Positions 12,312 through 24,342 are shown, counted from the stretch's first letter. The stretch is 64,000 bases of DNA from Aspergillus flavus (GCF_009017415.1 NC_092403.1:2108001-2172000); one strand, 5' to 3'. The notes: a model not told the origin generated them from the sequence alone. Numbers and translations are program-made.

Positions 12312-12970
12312 TCAGTTCTTTTGGCAGCAGCCCCAGCAGCCCTAACGATGACTTGTTAATATAATTATCCTTACCTAGAACAAGTGAAAAGACATACCTC
12401 AGAGCCAGTTGGGTGCTAGGACAAAGTCAGTCATTGCGATCACCAAAAGCTTTTAAAAGAGGAACTTACTTCATCACTGGCACAAGTAGGCTTCTCTTGC
12501 AAACACATGGAGAGACACATCTCCTTCTTGACAGGGACGACTGGCTCGACTTTCTGGCAGCAGCCCCAGCAGCCCTAAGCGAACACTGTTAATATAGTTA
12601 CACTTGCTCATGCCAAATAAAAGCGACATACCTCAGAGCCAGCTGGTTTCTAAACAAGGTCAGTTAGTGATGCTATTCTAGAAAGATAACATATAACGAC
12701 TCACCTCATCGCTAGCACAATTAGGCTTCTCCTGTTGACACATGGAGAGACATGACTCGCGCTGGACAGGTGCAGTTACTGCTTCGATTTTCTGGCAGCA
12801 ACCCCAGCAGCCCTAGACACTCATTGTTATTGATACTCTTATCTATGAGTGAAAGAGATATACCTCAGAGCCAGTTGGATGCTAGAACGGGGTCAGCAAT
12901 AACACAACGAGAGAAGTGACAGAATAACATACTTCATCACTAGCACAAGCAGGTCTCTCCTGCAGACACA
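12312..12970 (-). repeat. Threefold exon-intron duplication inside the cysteine-rich gene
   Basis: Three diverged tandem units of about 250-280 nt. Each contains the end of a long exon (CLSMC...CASDE), an intron, an 18-nt microexon, another intron and the GCWGCC exon start. Units are recognisable at DNA level by recurring strings such as GGCTGCTGGGG and GGCTCTGAG. The pattern indicates that exon-intron units were duplicated together. Confidence 0.8.
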
Positions 12971-13061
12971 TGGAGAGACAAGCGTTGCTCTTCTCAGGAG
13001 CGGTGGGGGCAGCGGTAGCCAGAAGGAGGCAGGCCATGAAGATAGCAGAGACACGAAGCAT
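12312..13061 (-). CDS. Secreted protein of three six-cysteine repeats, seven exons with 18-nt microexons
   Basis: I do not recognise the family. Conceptual splicing on the reverse strand uses exons 13061-12933, 12881-12864, 12812-12705, 12649-12632, 12574-12470, 12415-12398 and 12341-12312, giving 141 residues. All six introns are 51-57 nt, GT-AG and phase 0. Residues 1-17 form a signal peptide (MLRVSAIFMACLLLATA). Each repeat reads C-x3-C-x6-C-x11-C-x2-C-C: CLSMCLQERPACASDE, then a six-residue microexon (HPTGSE or KPAGSE), then GCWGCCQK. There are three copies with nearly identical spacing, joined by 10-11 residue linkers that contain VQR and VKK. Six cysteines per unit suggest three disulphides per module in a secreted multi-domain or processed peptide. 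Splice sites were placed by repeat conservation plus consensus sites. Regular agreement across all three copies makes the model convincing, but function is unknown. Confidence 0.85.
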
Positions 13062-16000
13062 TTTGGCGGATGTATAGAACAAAGAAATGTTTAGAAAGAG
13101 AAACAGAGATGATAGTGCGAAGAATGTTTCCGTACGTAGGTGAGAGAATGTTGTTGATGGATTATCCCTAAACACAAGATGAATTGTCCGAATACTTATA
13201 CCCCGGAGTTGACAATTGGACTGTGATGGTCAGACTATCCCTTGCTCTCCGGATCGTATCCGGGTGGATCAAACCCGAAAGTTTTAGAAATAGTAACTAT
13301 GTACCCCTGACAAGAAGACCTGAACACACCAGGGATTGCTAGTGATCATACCTGTGGCTTCGGGCCGTGCGTTATTTATGGCGCCTAGTGGAGCCAAAAC
13401 GTTTTTACTACCCTGGATAATCCGATAGGTGTCTGTGATTACAGCATTGACCAATACTTAATCGATCGTCAATAAAACCGAGAAACATACCAACCAACGG
13501 AATACGAAGTCAGCATATTCTGTCAGAGCCGGTGGCGATAAACGATATCGCTGCTGTGGCAGATTCCTCCATCAGCATGGTATGCAAGGGGCCTAGAATT
13601 ACTTGGCGAGAATGGAAATGCAATGGCATGTTTTTTTGCATCGCATCTGATGCCTCATTCAAACTGAGAGTAGTATAGCTTTACGAGATGGAATGTTGGA
13701 TATGTGGTTTGCCACAAGCAGTATAGATTGTTATGCATGGGGTGATTTGGAAGCTCGGGTGACAATTACATAAATTCTAACGGCGATGCTGTTGGGAATC
13801 AATGAGACCGAAGCGTCAACGAACGTGCGTAGAGACTGTCATACCTAAGGGACTCAGTGCGTTGATTCTTGCATGTTGACCCTGGTTCAGGGAGTACAGA
13901 GCACTATAACAGAGTTTTCTCTACAAGTGACGTCGTTCTAGGCTTTACCTTATGGCTTGAATAAATGGTTATGATTTGCATTATTCCTTGGCAGGAGTCT
14001 AGTACCAACTGAGAAAAGCACAAAACGGCTTGTCTGTGGGCGATTCATACATACCTCTTATGTTATGATATCACAGTAACACTGCAGGTGGCGGATGCAT
14101 ATCCTTGTCTGTACCATGATCCTTTTGGAAATGGTGTATGTAGGTACCCTGATCCTTGAAGAGGTCTCGAATTGCGGGTAGAACCGGCTAAGGCTTTTTT
14201 TGTTCGTTTGTATATTAACTTTTCGAGGTACAAGGGCCAGAAGCTCTACGAATTATACGATTATTGATATTAGGTAACCGTGGGATACGTTGGGAGCTAA
14301 TGAAATGGTCATAAAATTGGATCCTCAATATATGGTTATCGAAAGAGAGTGAACATACCAAGACGTGCATGGCTGAAAATAAAGTTTTTAGATGCATGTC
14401 ATTTCTGTTAATCAAGGGTTTACAGTCTAGAACGAACAGAGGAGTAGAAAAGTCTAGAAGTTCATAAGAACCCCGATGGCAACCGGGCCGTTTGCAAATC
14501 AGGTGGAGACTAAGCAAGGTATCGTTTCACTCCTGTTGATCTATAGGGCTTATATTGGCTTAAGCCCCGGCTTCCCGCTTTTGGTACTTTGTCAATATGA
14601 CTCGAATTTGATTGATGTCGGAGCCGCGGAAATCCTCGGCATGGGGCTGTATGCACATCGGACGGCCTCGATCAATTCATTTTAATTTCGAGCTGAGCTC
14701 TCCTACACTGAAGCAAAGATTTCTTGGTGCGATAATGTACGTAAGCGTACAGAGCTTGTTCGAGAACTTCCGCTTGGGTATCATTGGTGGAAAATGCTGG
14801 ACTCTCACGAAGAAGTAGCCTCTCTGCTTTGGATGGTTGATGATTGTCTGAGTCATTAGAAGTTATGAACTATAGGTCATCTGAAGTACTGTGCTTGGGG
14901 ACGGACGGGTATGACCCTAGAGTTTGCTCCAGATACTGCACAGTCACTTCTCACTTGGTCATATTGTTGCAAGGAAATTGAAGACTGAATCATCAATGAA
15001 TTAATTGCTCTTAAGCCATAAGAATTTTGTCCGACACGTACTTTTCTTTAGTGAAAGCCTAGAGAAACCCACTCAGGTTGGCATATAACAACATGTTTAG
15101 TACAACTACTTAGATACAGAGAACACATATAAGAACTTAGTCTGTGAACTATGGAGACAACAAGACCACCTACATACGTGTTATCCGTAATGCAGTATCC
15201 CAACACTGGAAAAGCGTAGTTTCAGAAGCTCTAAAACCTTCACTAGATGAAGCACTAGTTGACTGCTTGTTCCGCTTAGCGTCAAGGAGAGCTTCAAGGT
15301 CTTCGCGTTTAAACATGATTCCGAGAAGTTGGCCGTCGCCATTTTTCTTACTTCTTGAAGTGGGCGTGTCGGTCCAATAGAAAGAGTAAACCCGTTGACA
15401 AAACAATGATCTTTGCGATCGTAGCCGTAGTATCAGACACGACACATGTAAAGGTTGAACACTCCCCGCTCTGGCTTGATTGCGGTAATAGCATATTTTC
15501 ACCGAGTGACATAAGATACCTGTGAACAGACTGGACGGTAAGCCTTAAGTTTGCTTCCCTAGGATACTGGGATTAAGGTGGTGTTTCATCCTCACTGGCA
15601 CTGGGCAACCAAGTGTGATGTCCCGAACCGGTAAGCCTATCGCAGCACAGTTGTCTGACGTATGATTGGTTGAAATTAGGTCGCTTACCACTAGCTCCGC
15701 ACGGACCACCAGGGCAGTCCTTTAAATACAGCGTCGACCCCCCGCTCTTTAGAATTTTTTTTCTTTTCTTTTCCAGCTCTCTTTGCCTTTTGGCTTAGAT
15801 CAAGTGTAGTATCTGTTCTTTTCAGTTTAATCTCTGAAAGTGTTCCATAGGAACACAACATTGATTATTCTTATTTTTGGTCTCCGTGGCAGGGCCCCTG
15901 TGCTTGCGCATGCCTTGCCACACTGTGTCATCAGGCTTACACTACCCCTGATAGACGCGAATACCCTTTTTTCATCAATTTGGTCGGTATACCGATCGCT

Positions 16001-16934
16001 TGGAGAAGAAGGTCTATCGAATTTGTAGGTCAACATTGACTTAGATAAGATTTAAAAAGATCTCTGTTCCTGCTATATACTTGCCACGTTCACCTTGAAG
16101 TGATAGAGCATCACCTACTGCGATCTCTAACCTGCCTTCCAAACCGCTTTGAGAAAGTAATATCTTTTCCATCTCGCCTCCTTTAGCTAGCGTTGCTTTG
16201 TCAACAATTTTACTCGACAGAAATTGAAAACGGACCTTGCAATATTGTACCGCTACACAAACTGTCGTTGTAAGTCTTCCGCGCGCCCACTAGACCCGCC
16301 AGTCTAGGGTCAACTAGTTCGCCAAGTGGCACAACAACTCCTGATGCCGCCAATGCACTCGACAGTGGACATGGCTTTAAAAAAAGAATCCGTTTGCATA
16401 ATGTATCAACTTAATTCAACAGTTCAAAAAGCGCGCAGAAGATGACGTGAGCTCCCTGGGAATACAGACTACCCGCGATATTGCTGACCACCACATCGTG
16501 TTCAAATATGCGCGGAGACTCAAGTTGAAAGGAGGGTAGCTGACGTGGTGTTGTTTGATTGGACTTCTCACGGGTTGTCCCCTCGGGCCAGCAGCACACA
16601 GCATGCAACAGGCTCGCGAGATTGGAAGTCGCATATGACGACAATGTCCTGGCTGAGTGCCTTGAGAACGTACCAGTTTGCGCGTTAACTAATGTTGAGT
16701 CTGGGCATGAACTGCTAAGCCTCAAACACTGTTGATTATACCTCTCAGGGTAGACTCTTTTGATTCTCTTCTTTTGAAGTCTGCGTAGACGAGTGGACTC
16801 AGAAGACAATATATAGCCATGTCTAAAAGCTTCGCTAGAACATTCAGATCATTGGAAGAATAAATCTCATAAAAACTTCTCGAAAGACCCTCTGGGATTG
16901 TTATACACGAGCACAAATTGGAGACGCTACCAGC
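13062..16934. other. Long gene-poor region
   Basis: Nearly 4 kb without a gene I can support. It includes the cysteine-rich gene's promoter on the left and the TPR-CHAT promoter on the right. A reverse frame at 15170-15502 ends in a plausible hydrophilic segment (FKREDLEALLDAKRNK) and could be an exon of an unrecognised or decayed gene, but no full model emerges. Frames at 14215-14685 and 15827-16036 look like chance. No tRNA or transposon terminus was seen. Confidence 0.4.
13195..13200 (-). promoter_or_regulatory. Possible TATA element of the cysteine-rich gene
   Basis: Reverse-strand TATAAG, about 135 bases before the ATG at 13061. Position and sequence fit a fungal TATA box, but there is no further support. 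Confidence 0.35.
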
Positions 16935-19900
16935 ATGTCTACCTTTCGAAGCACGCTCGATGAAGCCGATCCTACAAGTTGGTTAAAAGACCTGGAAACC
17001 AAACTTATACCTCGAGAGAAGAGGACAGGCTGGATGAAGACCTTCCAAGCGAGGATTCGTGCTCCTCCTTGCGGGACAGTTCACGTCACTGCTGGTGATT
17101 TGTTTGACTTTATACAGGCTCAAGCCAACGCTGGAGATGAGATGATGAGTCGATACGAACAAACTGGACGGATGGAAGACTTGGAGGAGGCCATTAAGGC
17201 ATCCCGCGGGGCAGTTTACATCACCCCTGAAAACCATCCTTATCGTGCAGCGATGTTGTATAACTACGGAAACATGCTTGCGCGTCGATACGAGAAGATC
17301 CCAGACGAGGAATGTCTCAAAGAAGCAATTTGTGTGTCTTACCAAGTTGTTCAGCTTGTTCCTAAGAGCCATCCTTTTCGTTTAGCGATAATGGATACCT
17401 ACGGAAAGAAGCTAGAACTTCGATACAAGCGGACTCAATAGATCGAAGATCTTGAAGAAGTGATCTGGGCATCTTGTCAAGCTATTCAGGCCACTCCCAC
17501 AGGCCACCCTCTTCGTGCGAGGTGGTTTATTATCATTGGACGAATGCTCAAAGACCGATACGAGCATATAGGACAGATAGAGGACCTAGGACTGATGATC
17601 AAGGCATCGCGCAGTGCGGCTCAAGTCACCTATGATACATGTCCTGATCTGGTGACATACCTATCTGATCTTGGATATGGACTCACAATTCGATATGAAA
17701 GAACAGGGGAAATGAAAGATCTAGCCGAGGTAATTGAGGTATTCCGCAAGGTGGTCCAGGCAACCCCTGATACGTGTCCTGATCTGGCAAATTATCTAAC
17801 AAAACTTGGGGTCGAACTCACACGCCGATATGAACGAATAGGACGGACGGAAGACCTAGACGAGGCGATCCAGGTATTCCGTCGCGCAGTTCAGACTACA
17901 GCTGATACAAGTTCCGATCTGGCAAGGTACTTGACTAATGTTGGAAGTGGGCTCACACGTCAATATGAACGGGAAGGGCGAAGGGAAGACTTAGAAGAGG
18001 CAATCGAGTTGTCTCGTCGGGCTATTCGAGCTATTCCTATGGACTCTCCCGACCTAGCAACGCACCTTACCAACCTCGGGTATCGGCTTGTACTGCGACA
18101 TGAGCGCACAAATAAAATGGACGACTTACAAGAGGCAATAACGCTATGTCGCCAAGCAGAGGAGGCCAGTTATAATAATGATTCTGATTCTACAGCATCG
18201 GTGGGCAACCTTGGCGGCGTGCTTTTATATGGATATAAACGGACAAAGCAGATGGATCACCTTGAGGAGGCGTATCAGATCTGTCGCAAGGCAATTCAGA
18301 TTACCCCTGTTGATGATCCTTATTATGGAAAGTGGTTGTGCAATCTCGCACATGTACTCACTGAACGATACGAACACACGCGACAAAGAAAAGATCTTGA
18401 AGTAGCCATTTGGTGGTCTCGCAAGTCTATCCAAGCTAGTTTTGATGGTGACATTGATCTAAGAGCACAATACAACAACCTTGGAACCATGCTTGTAACT
18501 CGGTACGAACAAACATGGCAGTTCGGTGACCTTGAGGAGGCAATTCGCATATCTCGCCGGGCCATTAAGGCTACTCCAGATGATCATCCATATCTTGCAG
18601 GACAACTGAAAAACCTAGGAGCAATGCTTAAAAGTCAATATGAACGAACGGGTTGTTTAAAAGATCTCGAGGAGGCGATACATGTGTCTCGCAAGGCGGC
18701 CCGAATTACTTCAGCACTACCTTTGGAGCGTATCTCAGCTGCTTCCCTAGCCATTCGCCTCATGCTTAAACAAGAGGACTACAATAATAGCTATGCGTTG
18801 TGTGTTGAAGCTCTTGATCTCCTGCAGCTTGTCTGTAGCAGACATTTGACGCTAGAGGATCAACAATACGTTGTATCACATTTTTCTGGCTTGGCAACCC
18901 TGGCCTGCTCTCTAGCCCTTCAAGTCAGACAGCCTCCCTTCAGAGCTCTACAATTGTTAGAGGCTGGACGTAGTGTCATTTTTGGTCTTATTATGAATGA
19001 CCGGAGTAATACGTCTAAACTAAAAGCGGCCGATCCTACTCTATGTGCTCTATATGAAGAGCTTCGCCTTGAAATCAATGATCCTGCCGAGAGCAGCCAA
19101 CCCCAATATGTAGATGAAGCTGTTCCAACTAGACGACTACAAGCTCTCAAAAAACTCGAAAAATGTCTGCATGATATACGGCAACTTCCAGCCTTTGACT
19201 CCTTCCAACAGGACCTAAATGAGGAGCAGATGAAAGATGCATCTCTTAACGGTAGCATCATTGTGGTGAACATCACTAGACTAAGAAGTGATGCTATTGT
19301 TGTCTCCCAAGCCGGATTTAGCTTGGTTCCTCTCCCTGGGCTCGGTGCCGTGCAAGCGCAGAGATGGATTGACCAGGAAATGACTTCAGCTTCATCAAGT
19401 CAGCGCGGTGAGATGAACAAAAGATATCGTGAATTCTTAGGCTGGCTTTGGTATGAATGCGCCGAACCTATTCTTACTAAGCTTGGATATAATGTTCAAT
19501 CCTCACCAGAAAACCTTCCAAGAACTTGGTGGATTGGGACGGGACTTGCTAGCTCCTTTCCATTCCATGCTGCGCGCGGTCTCCGTGCTGACGAAAACGA
19601 TAGTACATCTAGTCGTGTCTTGTCTTCCTATACCACTACAATAAAGGCACTCTTACATGCTAGAGAGCGCGTTCCTGCCTCCTTCTCGCCCAACGAACAA
19701 CTTCTGAACTTACTCATGGTTACCATGGCCCACACGCCTGGCGAGGATGACCTACCTGGGGTCAAATGTGAAAGGTCTATAGTCCTTGATTTACTGGGAA
19801 GTTCTGTTCATGTAAACAAACTGGACCAACCGAACTCCGCTAGTGTTATGCGCCAGATTGGCGATTGCCATATTGCCCATTTTGCATGCCATGGAATGTC

Positions 19901-20330
19901 GGACTTGGCTGATCCTTTTCAGAGTGGTCTTTTACTGCAGACCAAAACTACGATTCCGGAAAAGGAGATTCTGAGCGTTTGCAAGCTCTGCAAACAAAAT
20001 CTTCCGCATGGGGAGATAGCATATCTCTCCGCATGTTCAACTGCGGAGAATCGGGCAAAGCAATTATTGGATGAGGTGGTCCATGTTGTTAATGGTTTCC
20101 AGGTGGCCGGGTTTAGCCATGTTATCGGAGCATTATGGCCGTCTGATGACCGTGTGTGCGTGAAGGTCGCAAAGTTGTTCTACACTGAGATCTGTCGGGA
20201 TGGTGTACTAGAATACACTGATAGAGATGTCGCGCTAGCACTTCATAAAGCGGTCTCGGTAATCTCGACTAGTGATGATTATCGAAAACGGCCGCTACAT
20301 TGGGCACAGTATGTTCATTATGGTGCTTGA
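16935..20330 (+). pseudogene. TPR-repeat CHAT-domain (caspase-like) protein interrupted by an in-frame TAG
   Basis: One continuous frame of 1131 codons apart from a TAG at 17439-17441 (codon 169). The first 110 residues are followed by roughly a dozen tetratricopeptide-like units of about 45 residues with the consensus RYERTGRMEDLEEAI, then by a helical linker and a C-terminal CHAT domain. The CHAT dyad is intact: His in HFACHG (codon 986) and Cys in LSACSTAE (codon 1034). CHAT proteins belong to the caspase-separase peptidase clan, and in fungi TPR-CHAT proteins are suspected cell-death or signalling factors. The stop falls inside a repeat where neighbours read G-Q-I/M-E-D-L, with no length change, so a CAG-to-TAG change is the simplest explanation. 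As written, translation would give only 168 residues. Readthrough or a sequence error would restore a full protein. No intron removes the stop cleanly. Confidence 0.85.
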
Positions 20331-20975
20331 GTATAAACTGGTGACACTAATTCCCGGAAGTACTGGACTGTACAAGTGGCTGGTTGTTTATCTACTACAT
20401 TTTTATATTCTAAACACTTCTCTACATCGTACAGAATCCCAATTGCAATAGCAGCCGGAGTAATTTAACTTCTTCTATTGACTGGATAGAAAGAGTGTGA
20501 CCAATATGAAGAGTACTGGATGTTGAAGTATGTTAACCACAAAATTACATAGAAACATCCACTCGAGTCAAATATAGGAGAGACTTAATTGTCGCTCCTA
20601 GTGTTTACTGGAAGAGGTCCACGAAAACGGACATTGAATATATGTTTTGTACAACTCTTTTTTTCTCCCCTTTCCCCCTTTCCTTTCCTTTCTTATTACA
20701 AAAAGATAATAATAATAAAAAAAAGAGTAGGAACTCTACTCAGATACAGACATCACAGTTAAAAGAAAATATCATACGATTAATCAGCTCCCTGCAAACT
20801 AAAACCGATATCGAGCAACCAAGGGTCCACCTGCTGATAAGATACTTTAGGGCTGAGTAGTCTACCCCGTTCTTGTATTTCTGCACATCAAAAAGTACCA
20901 GACAACCACCCTCAAGTGCTCGCCGCAACCAAGAAGAGATCATAATCCATTTCCACACCAAGGCAGTCTTTATAA
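20331..20975. other. Intergenic region after the TPR-CHAT gene
   Basis: AT-rich region containing a pyrimidine-rich run and a short A-rich stretch around 20655-20730. There is no coding signal with family resemblance. Confidence 0.4.
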
Positions 20976-21410
20976 TATCACGTCTCATTCGTGTTATCAA
21001 CGATTCTACTGGAGTTGAATTCTATCAGCCCAATTCGTCTTTTGCCAGATGAAGATAAGGATTCGCCAGTCAAGTGCCAGTTTTTCGACTACGCTCGATC
21101 AGAAACAAACGATGACAGGCATCTTTATGAGGCATCCTTTTTGCATATGGGGTAGTGGTGTAGAGTCCCAGTCGGTTATCCTGAGAAATTGTAATTTTCC
21201 TGTTTCAGAGAACCTTTATGCAGCTCTGTGGTATGCTCGAGACGAATCACTCGACAGAATATATTGAGTTGATGCAATCTGTACCCACCAGGGTAATAAA
21301 TCCATCATAGTCCGACTTGAAGTAACCGTAGACAAGAGTGACGAAACACTTCAAAGCTTGCGTTGCCTTGCACAAGACAAGGCTGTCGATTGTGGTTATA
21401 GCAATGTCTA
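20976..21410 (+). pseudogene. Heterokaryon-incompatibility (HET) domain remnant
   Basis: Pieces of a HET domain lie in two frames. The first (20976-21155) reads IRLLPDEDKDSPVKCQFFDY and then RHLYEA, the normal opening of HET domains before ALSYVWG. At about 21125-21148 the frame shifts, the ALSYVWG motif is scrambled, and reading continues in the next frame as WGSGVESQ, ENLYAALWYARDE and RIY. A TGA at 21265-21267 then replaces the expected Trp of the W-(I/V)-DAICxxQ motif, followed directly by VDAICTHQGNK. The frame closes at 21408-21410 without the rest of a HET protein. There is no start codon. HET proteins trigger cell death on non-self fusion, and this copy cannot encode one. The identification rests on ordered motif matches. 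Confidence 0.75.
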
Positions 21411-22367
21411 GTCTGTTGTTATCCTCAGTAATAGTTACTGTGCCAAGCCCACACATACTTGCACTCTAGTTGTAGTAGGAGCTATAAGGTCAAGTTGTTC
21501 GTAATCTCTTGGTTGACTAAATGGTGATGTGTCAGGCAGCATTCCGAAAATGATCTCCTATAACCGCCGTTGGGATACCTCTAGCCAGCATGCCAGGAGC
21601 TTCGAATGCTATGACGTCGGTCTACCTTCTGCTCTACTTCCTCACATTGATGAGGTTGTTTCAATTACAAATATCAATTCAAGTATGTATCAGGCAAGAT
21701 TATGTCCTGTGTACATGTCTATGACACAGACGGCCGCGCGTTCTGCTGCACATAAGGTGACTTTTGACGTAGTTCGAGACCCCAACTGTGCCCATATCTT
21801 CGGGCCTGCAGTAGCTTTCCCCACCTAAAATTAGCAGGTAGGAATTCCGAGGCAAGGTATACCGAAGATCAACAAGGGCAAGCTCAACGCGTGACACCCT
21901 CAACTCACCACTTATTCCCCTTGTAGCCTGGATTCACTTGGCGCTAAGAGCCCAAGTGGAAGCAAGCGTATGTTGCCTTACGACATATGGAACAATAAGC
22001 TATGGAAATATGATTCTGTCACACGAGCTTGTACGTATAGCATCTTATGCTGGAAATTTTTACTTTCCAAAATAGGTAAAAAGCATTCTTCGGACATTAG
22101 AATCGCAATGATCGACAGCTTTGCTACTTACTTGGTAAATAATTGTCCGTCCTGCATACCAACGCATCTATAGGATTACCTATCCCCAAGGGATAAACCT
22201 GTTTGTCTTTTTTCACAGCTCAGCCTATATTCAGAAGCGAATTCGCATGGGAGAGAACTCATCATGGAGAATACTCATATTTGTACAACCATACCCCGTG
22301 TTGGCTCTATCTTTCAACCCACCTGAGGTGACCCCTAATTCTGCTCTTCCACCGGTAGTATCACAAA
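21411..22367. other. Intergenic region upstream of the monocarboxylate-type MFS gene
   Basis: About 950 bases with a 99-codon forward frame (21529-21828) that lacks recognisable features. It could contain further HET-gene debris, but I cannot show homology. Confidence 0.35.
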
Positions 22368-23889
22368 ATGGAGGGCAAGGATACTGAAAAGACCCCGCAG
22401 GCTCTTTGCAAAGAGCAGAGCATTCCATCCCCGACGGAATCCTCCCAGACTTTGGACTTAGAGTGCGAATACCACGACCCCAAGTTACCTCCAGTAGATG
22501 GAGGAATCCATGCATGGCTTTTCCTAGCGGCATGCTTTGTGGTGGAAGGCACTGTATGGGGTGAGTTAACCGCGTCTGACATGGTATGATAGCATCTGAC
22601 CATCAACACCTTAGGGTTCGCTGCTTGTTTCGGTGTATTTCAGAACTACTATCGAAATGACCCGACATTCCAAGGATCCCATGCTATAGCTGCGATAGGG
22701 ACCTGCGCGATGGTCAGTAAGAGTATCGCCGCCCATAGCCATATGTTGACTGGCTAACAGCAATAGGGCATGGCGTACCTGCTATCGCCCATCGTGATGG
22801 CCATCTTGATAGCCCTCCCTAGAATGCAAAGATGGGCATCCTCGATAGCATTCGTAGTCCTATCGCTTTCCCTGGCCCTGAGCTCATTCTCCACAAGCGT
22901 CACGCACCTGATCCTGTCACAAGGGATTGCGTACGGCACAGCAGGTTGCTTCGCCTACGCCCCATCAATCCTCTTCATGCCAGACTGGTTCGTCAAAAAG
23001 AAAAGCCTCGCCTTCGGCATTGTCTGGGTAAACTATACACTCAATCTGCCCCCCCCTTTATCCAAAAAAACCCAATACTAACACCTAAACAATCAAACAG
23101 AGCGGCTCAGGCCTAACGGGAATAATCTTCCCCCTAATCCTCCAATCCCTCCTAGACACCTACGGCTGGCAAACGACCCTCCGAATCTGCTCCGTAGCAA
23201 TCTTCCTCCTCGCAGCGCCCTTCATGCTCTTCCACAAACCCCGAATCCCCCGAAGAACCACAAACCTACACCAACTCGACCTCAGCTTCCACCGCAACCG
23301 CACCTACCTAATCTACCAAGCCGGCAACATAATCCAATCGCTAGGCTTCTTCCTCCCCCAGATCTTCCTCCCCAGCTACGCTGAACTCCTCGGCGCAAAA
23401 GGCCTCCACGCCTCATCCACAATAACAGTCTTCAACATTTCCAACATGTTCGGCTGTATTTTCATCGGCTGGCTCGCAGATCGATACCACGTCACGAAAT
23501 GTATCCTCATTTCCACGGTAGGGGCGATATTCTCAACGTTCCTGCTGTGGGGAATGAGTGTGCATCTCGCGCCGCTTTATCTGTTTAGTATCGTGTATGG
23601 ATGTACGGGGGGAAGCTTTTCGTCGTCGTGGGCTGCCACTTCGTCGGAGGTGGGGAAGAGTCATCCGTCTGCGGATGTGAGTATGGTATTCGCGTTTATG
23701 GAGACTGGACGCGGGATTGGGAATGTGATTAGTGGGCCGTTGAGTGAGGCGTTGCTGAAGACGAGGTTGTGGGAGGGTCAGGCTTGGGGCGCTTATGGGA
23801 CGGAGTATGGGATTTTGGTGGTGCTTACTGGTGTTACTGGCCTCCTTGGTGGGGTGTCGGTTGTGGCGAGGGCTTTGAGGTGGATTTGA
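22368..23889 (+). CDS. MFS transporter, monocarboxylate porter (MCP/MCH) family
   Basis: Plasma-membrane transporter of the monocarboxylate porter homologue group, whose fungal substrates include riboflavin and unknown organic acids. Exons are 22368-22560, 22615-22712, 22767-23027 and 23101-23889, giving 446 residues. In the third intron the donor is GTAAAC and the acceptor ACAG. The N-terminus has the family signature DGGIHAWLFLAACFVVEGTVWGF-type segment split by intron 1, followed by FGVFQNYY. About twelve membrane segments follow, with FGCIFIGWLADRYH as the second-half motif-A loop. The last exon changes base composition from C-rich at its start to G/T-rich at its end. The gene is convergent with the amino-acid permease. 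Confidence 0.88.
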
Positions 23890-24342
23890 TTTGATTCTTT
23901 TTCATAGCTGTGGTTTTATGGTTTGGTTTGTGTTAGATAGTTGTTGTATGGATGGATGGGGGTTGTATGTAGACTGGTATCTGTGGTGGGTGTGGATAAA
24001 AAGGCGAGATGGGCGTTGTAGCGGACATGATTTTTCTCTGAAACCGTTGAATTTATGCACAATGCTTGTTCTATGATTATTCACTATCTCCTGTCTATCA
24101 TATACATGGATAAAAGAACACTATAGACATGATCACATGATCACATACCAATCATCAAATATATGCACCCGAACACCCGAAACTCCACTGTTGCTATATG
24201 TAAATGGGGAATGTAAAGACGCTTCCACGGATATCTGTACCTCCGAACAGGCTCGGAGTGCAGCTTTTCTCTATGCACGCACAGCTGCCATGCCAGCCCC
24301 TTGATGTGAATTACACCGTAAACCCACGGGTATTATGATAAC
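23890..24342. other. Convergent intergenic region
   Basis: Shared 3' flank of the MFS gene and the amino-acid permease. I see no additional feature. Confidence 0.5.

Noticed and set aside
12312..13061. Ustiloxin-like RiPP precursor interpretation of the cysteine repeat gene
   Set aside because: Repeats are cysteine modules of 28 residues without repeated KR-flanked core peptides, and no DUF3328/UstY-type oxidase gene is nearby.
17439..17441. Intron removing the TAG in the TPR-CHAT gene
   Set aside because: Any GT-AG pair around the codon would delete part of a repeat whose length is otherwise exact.
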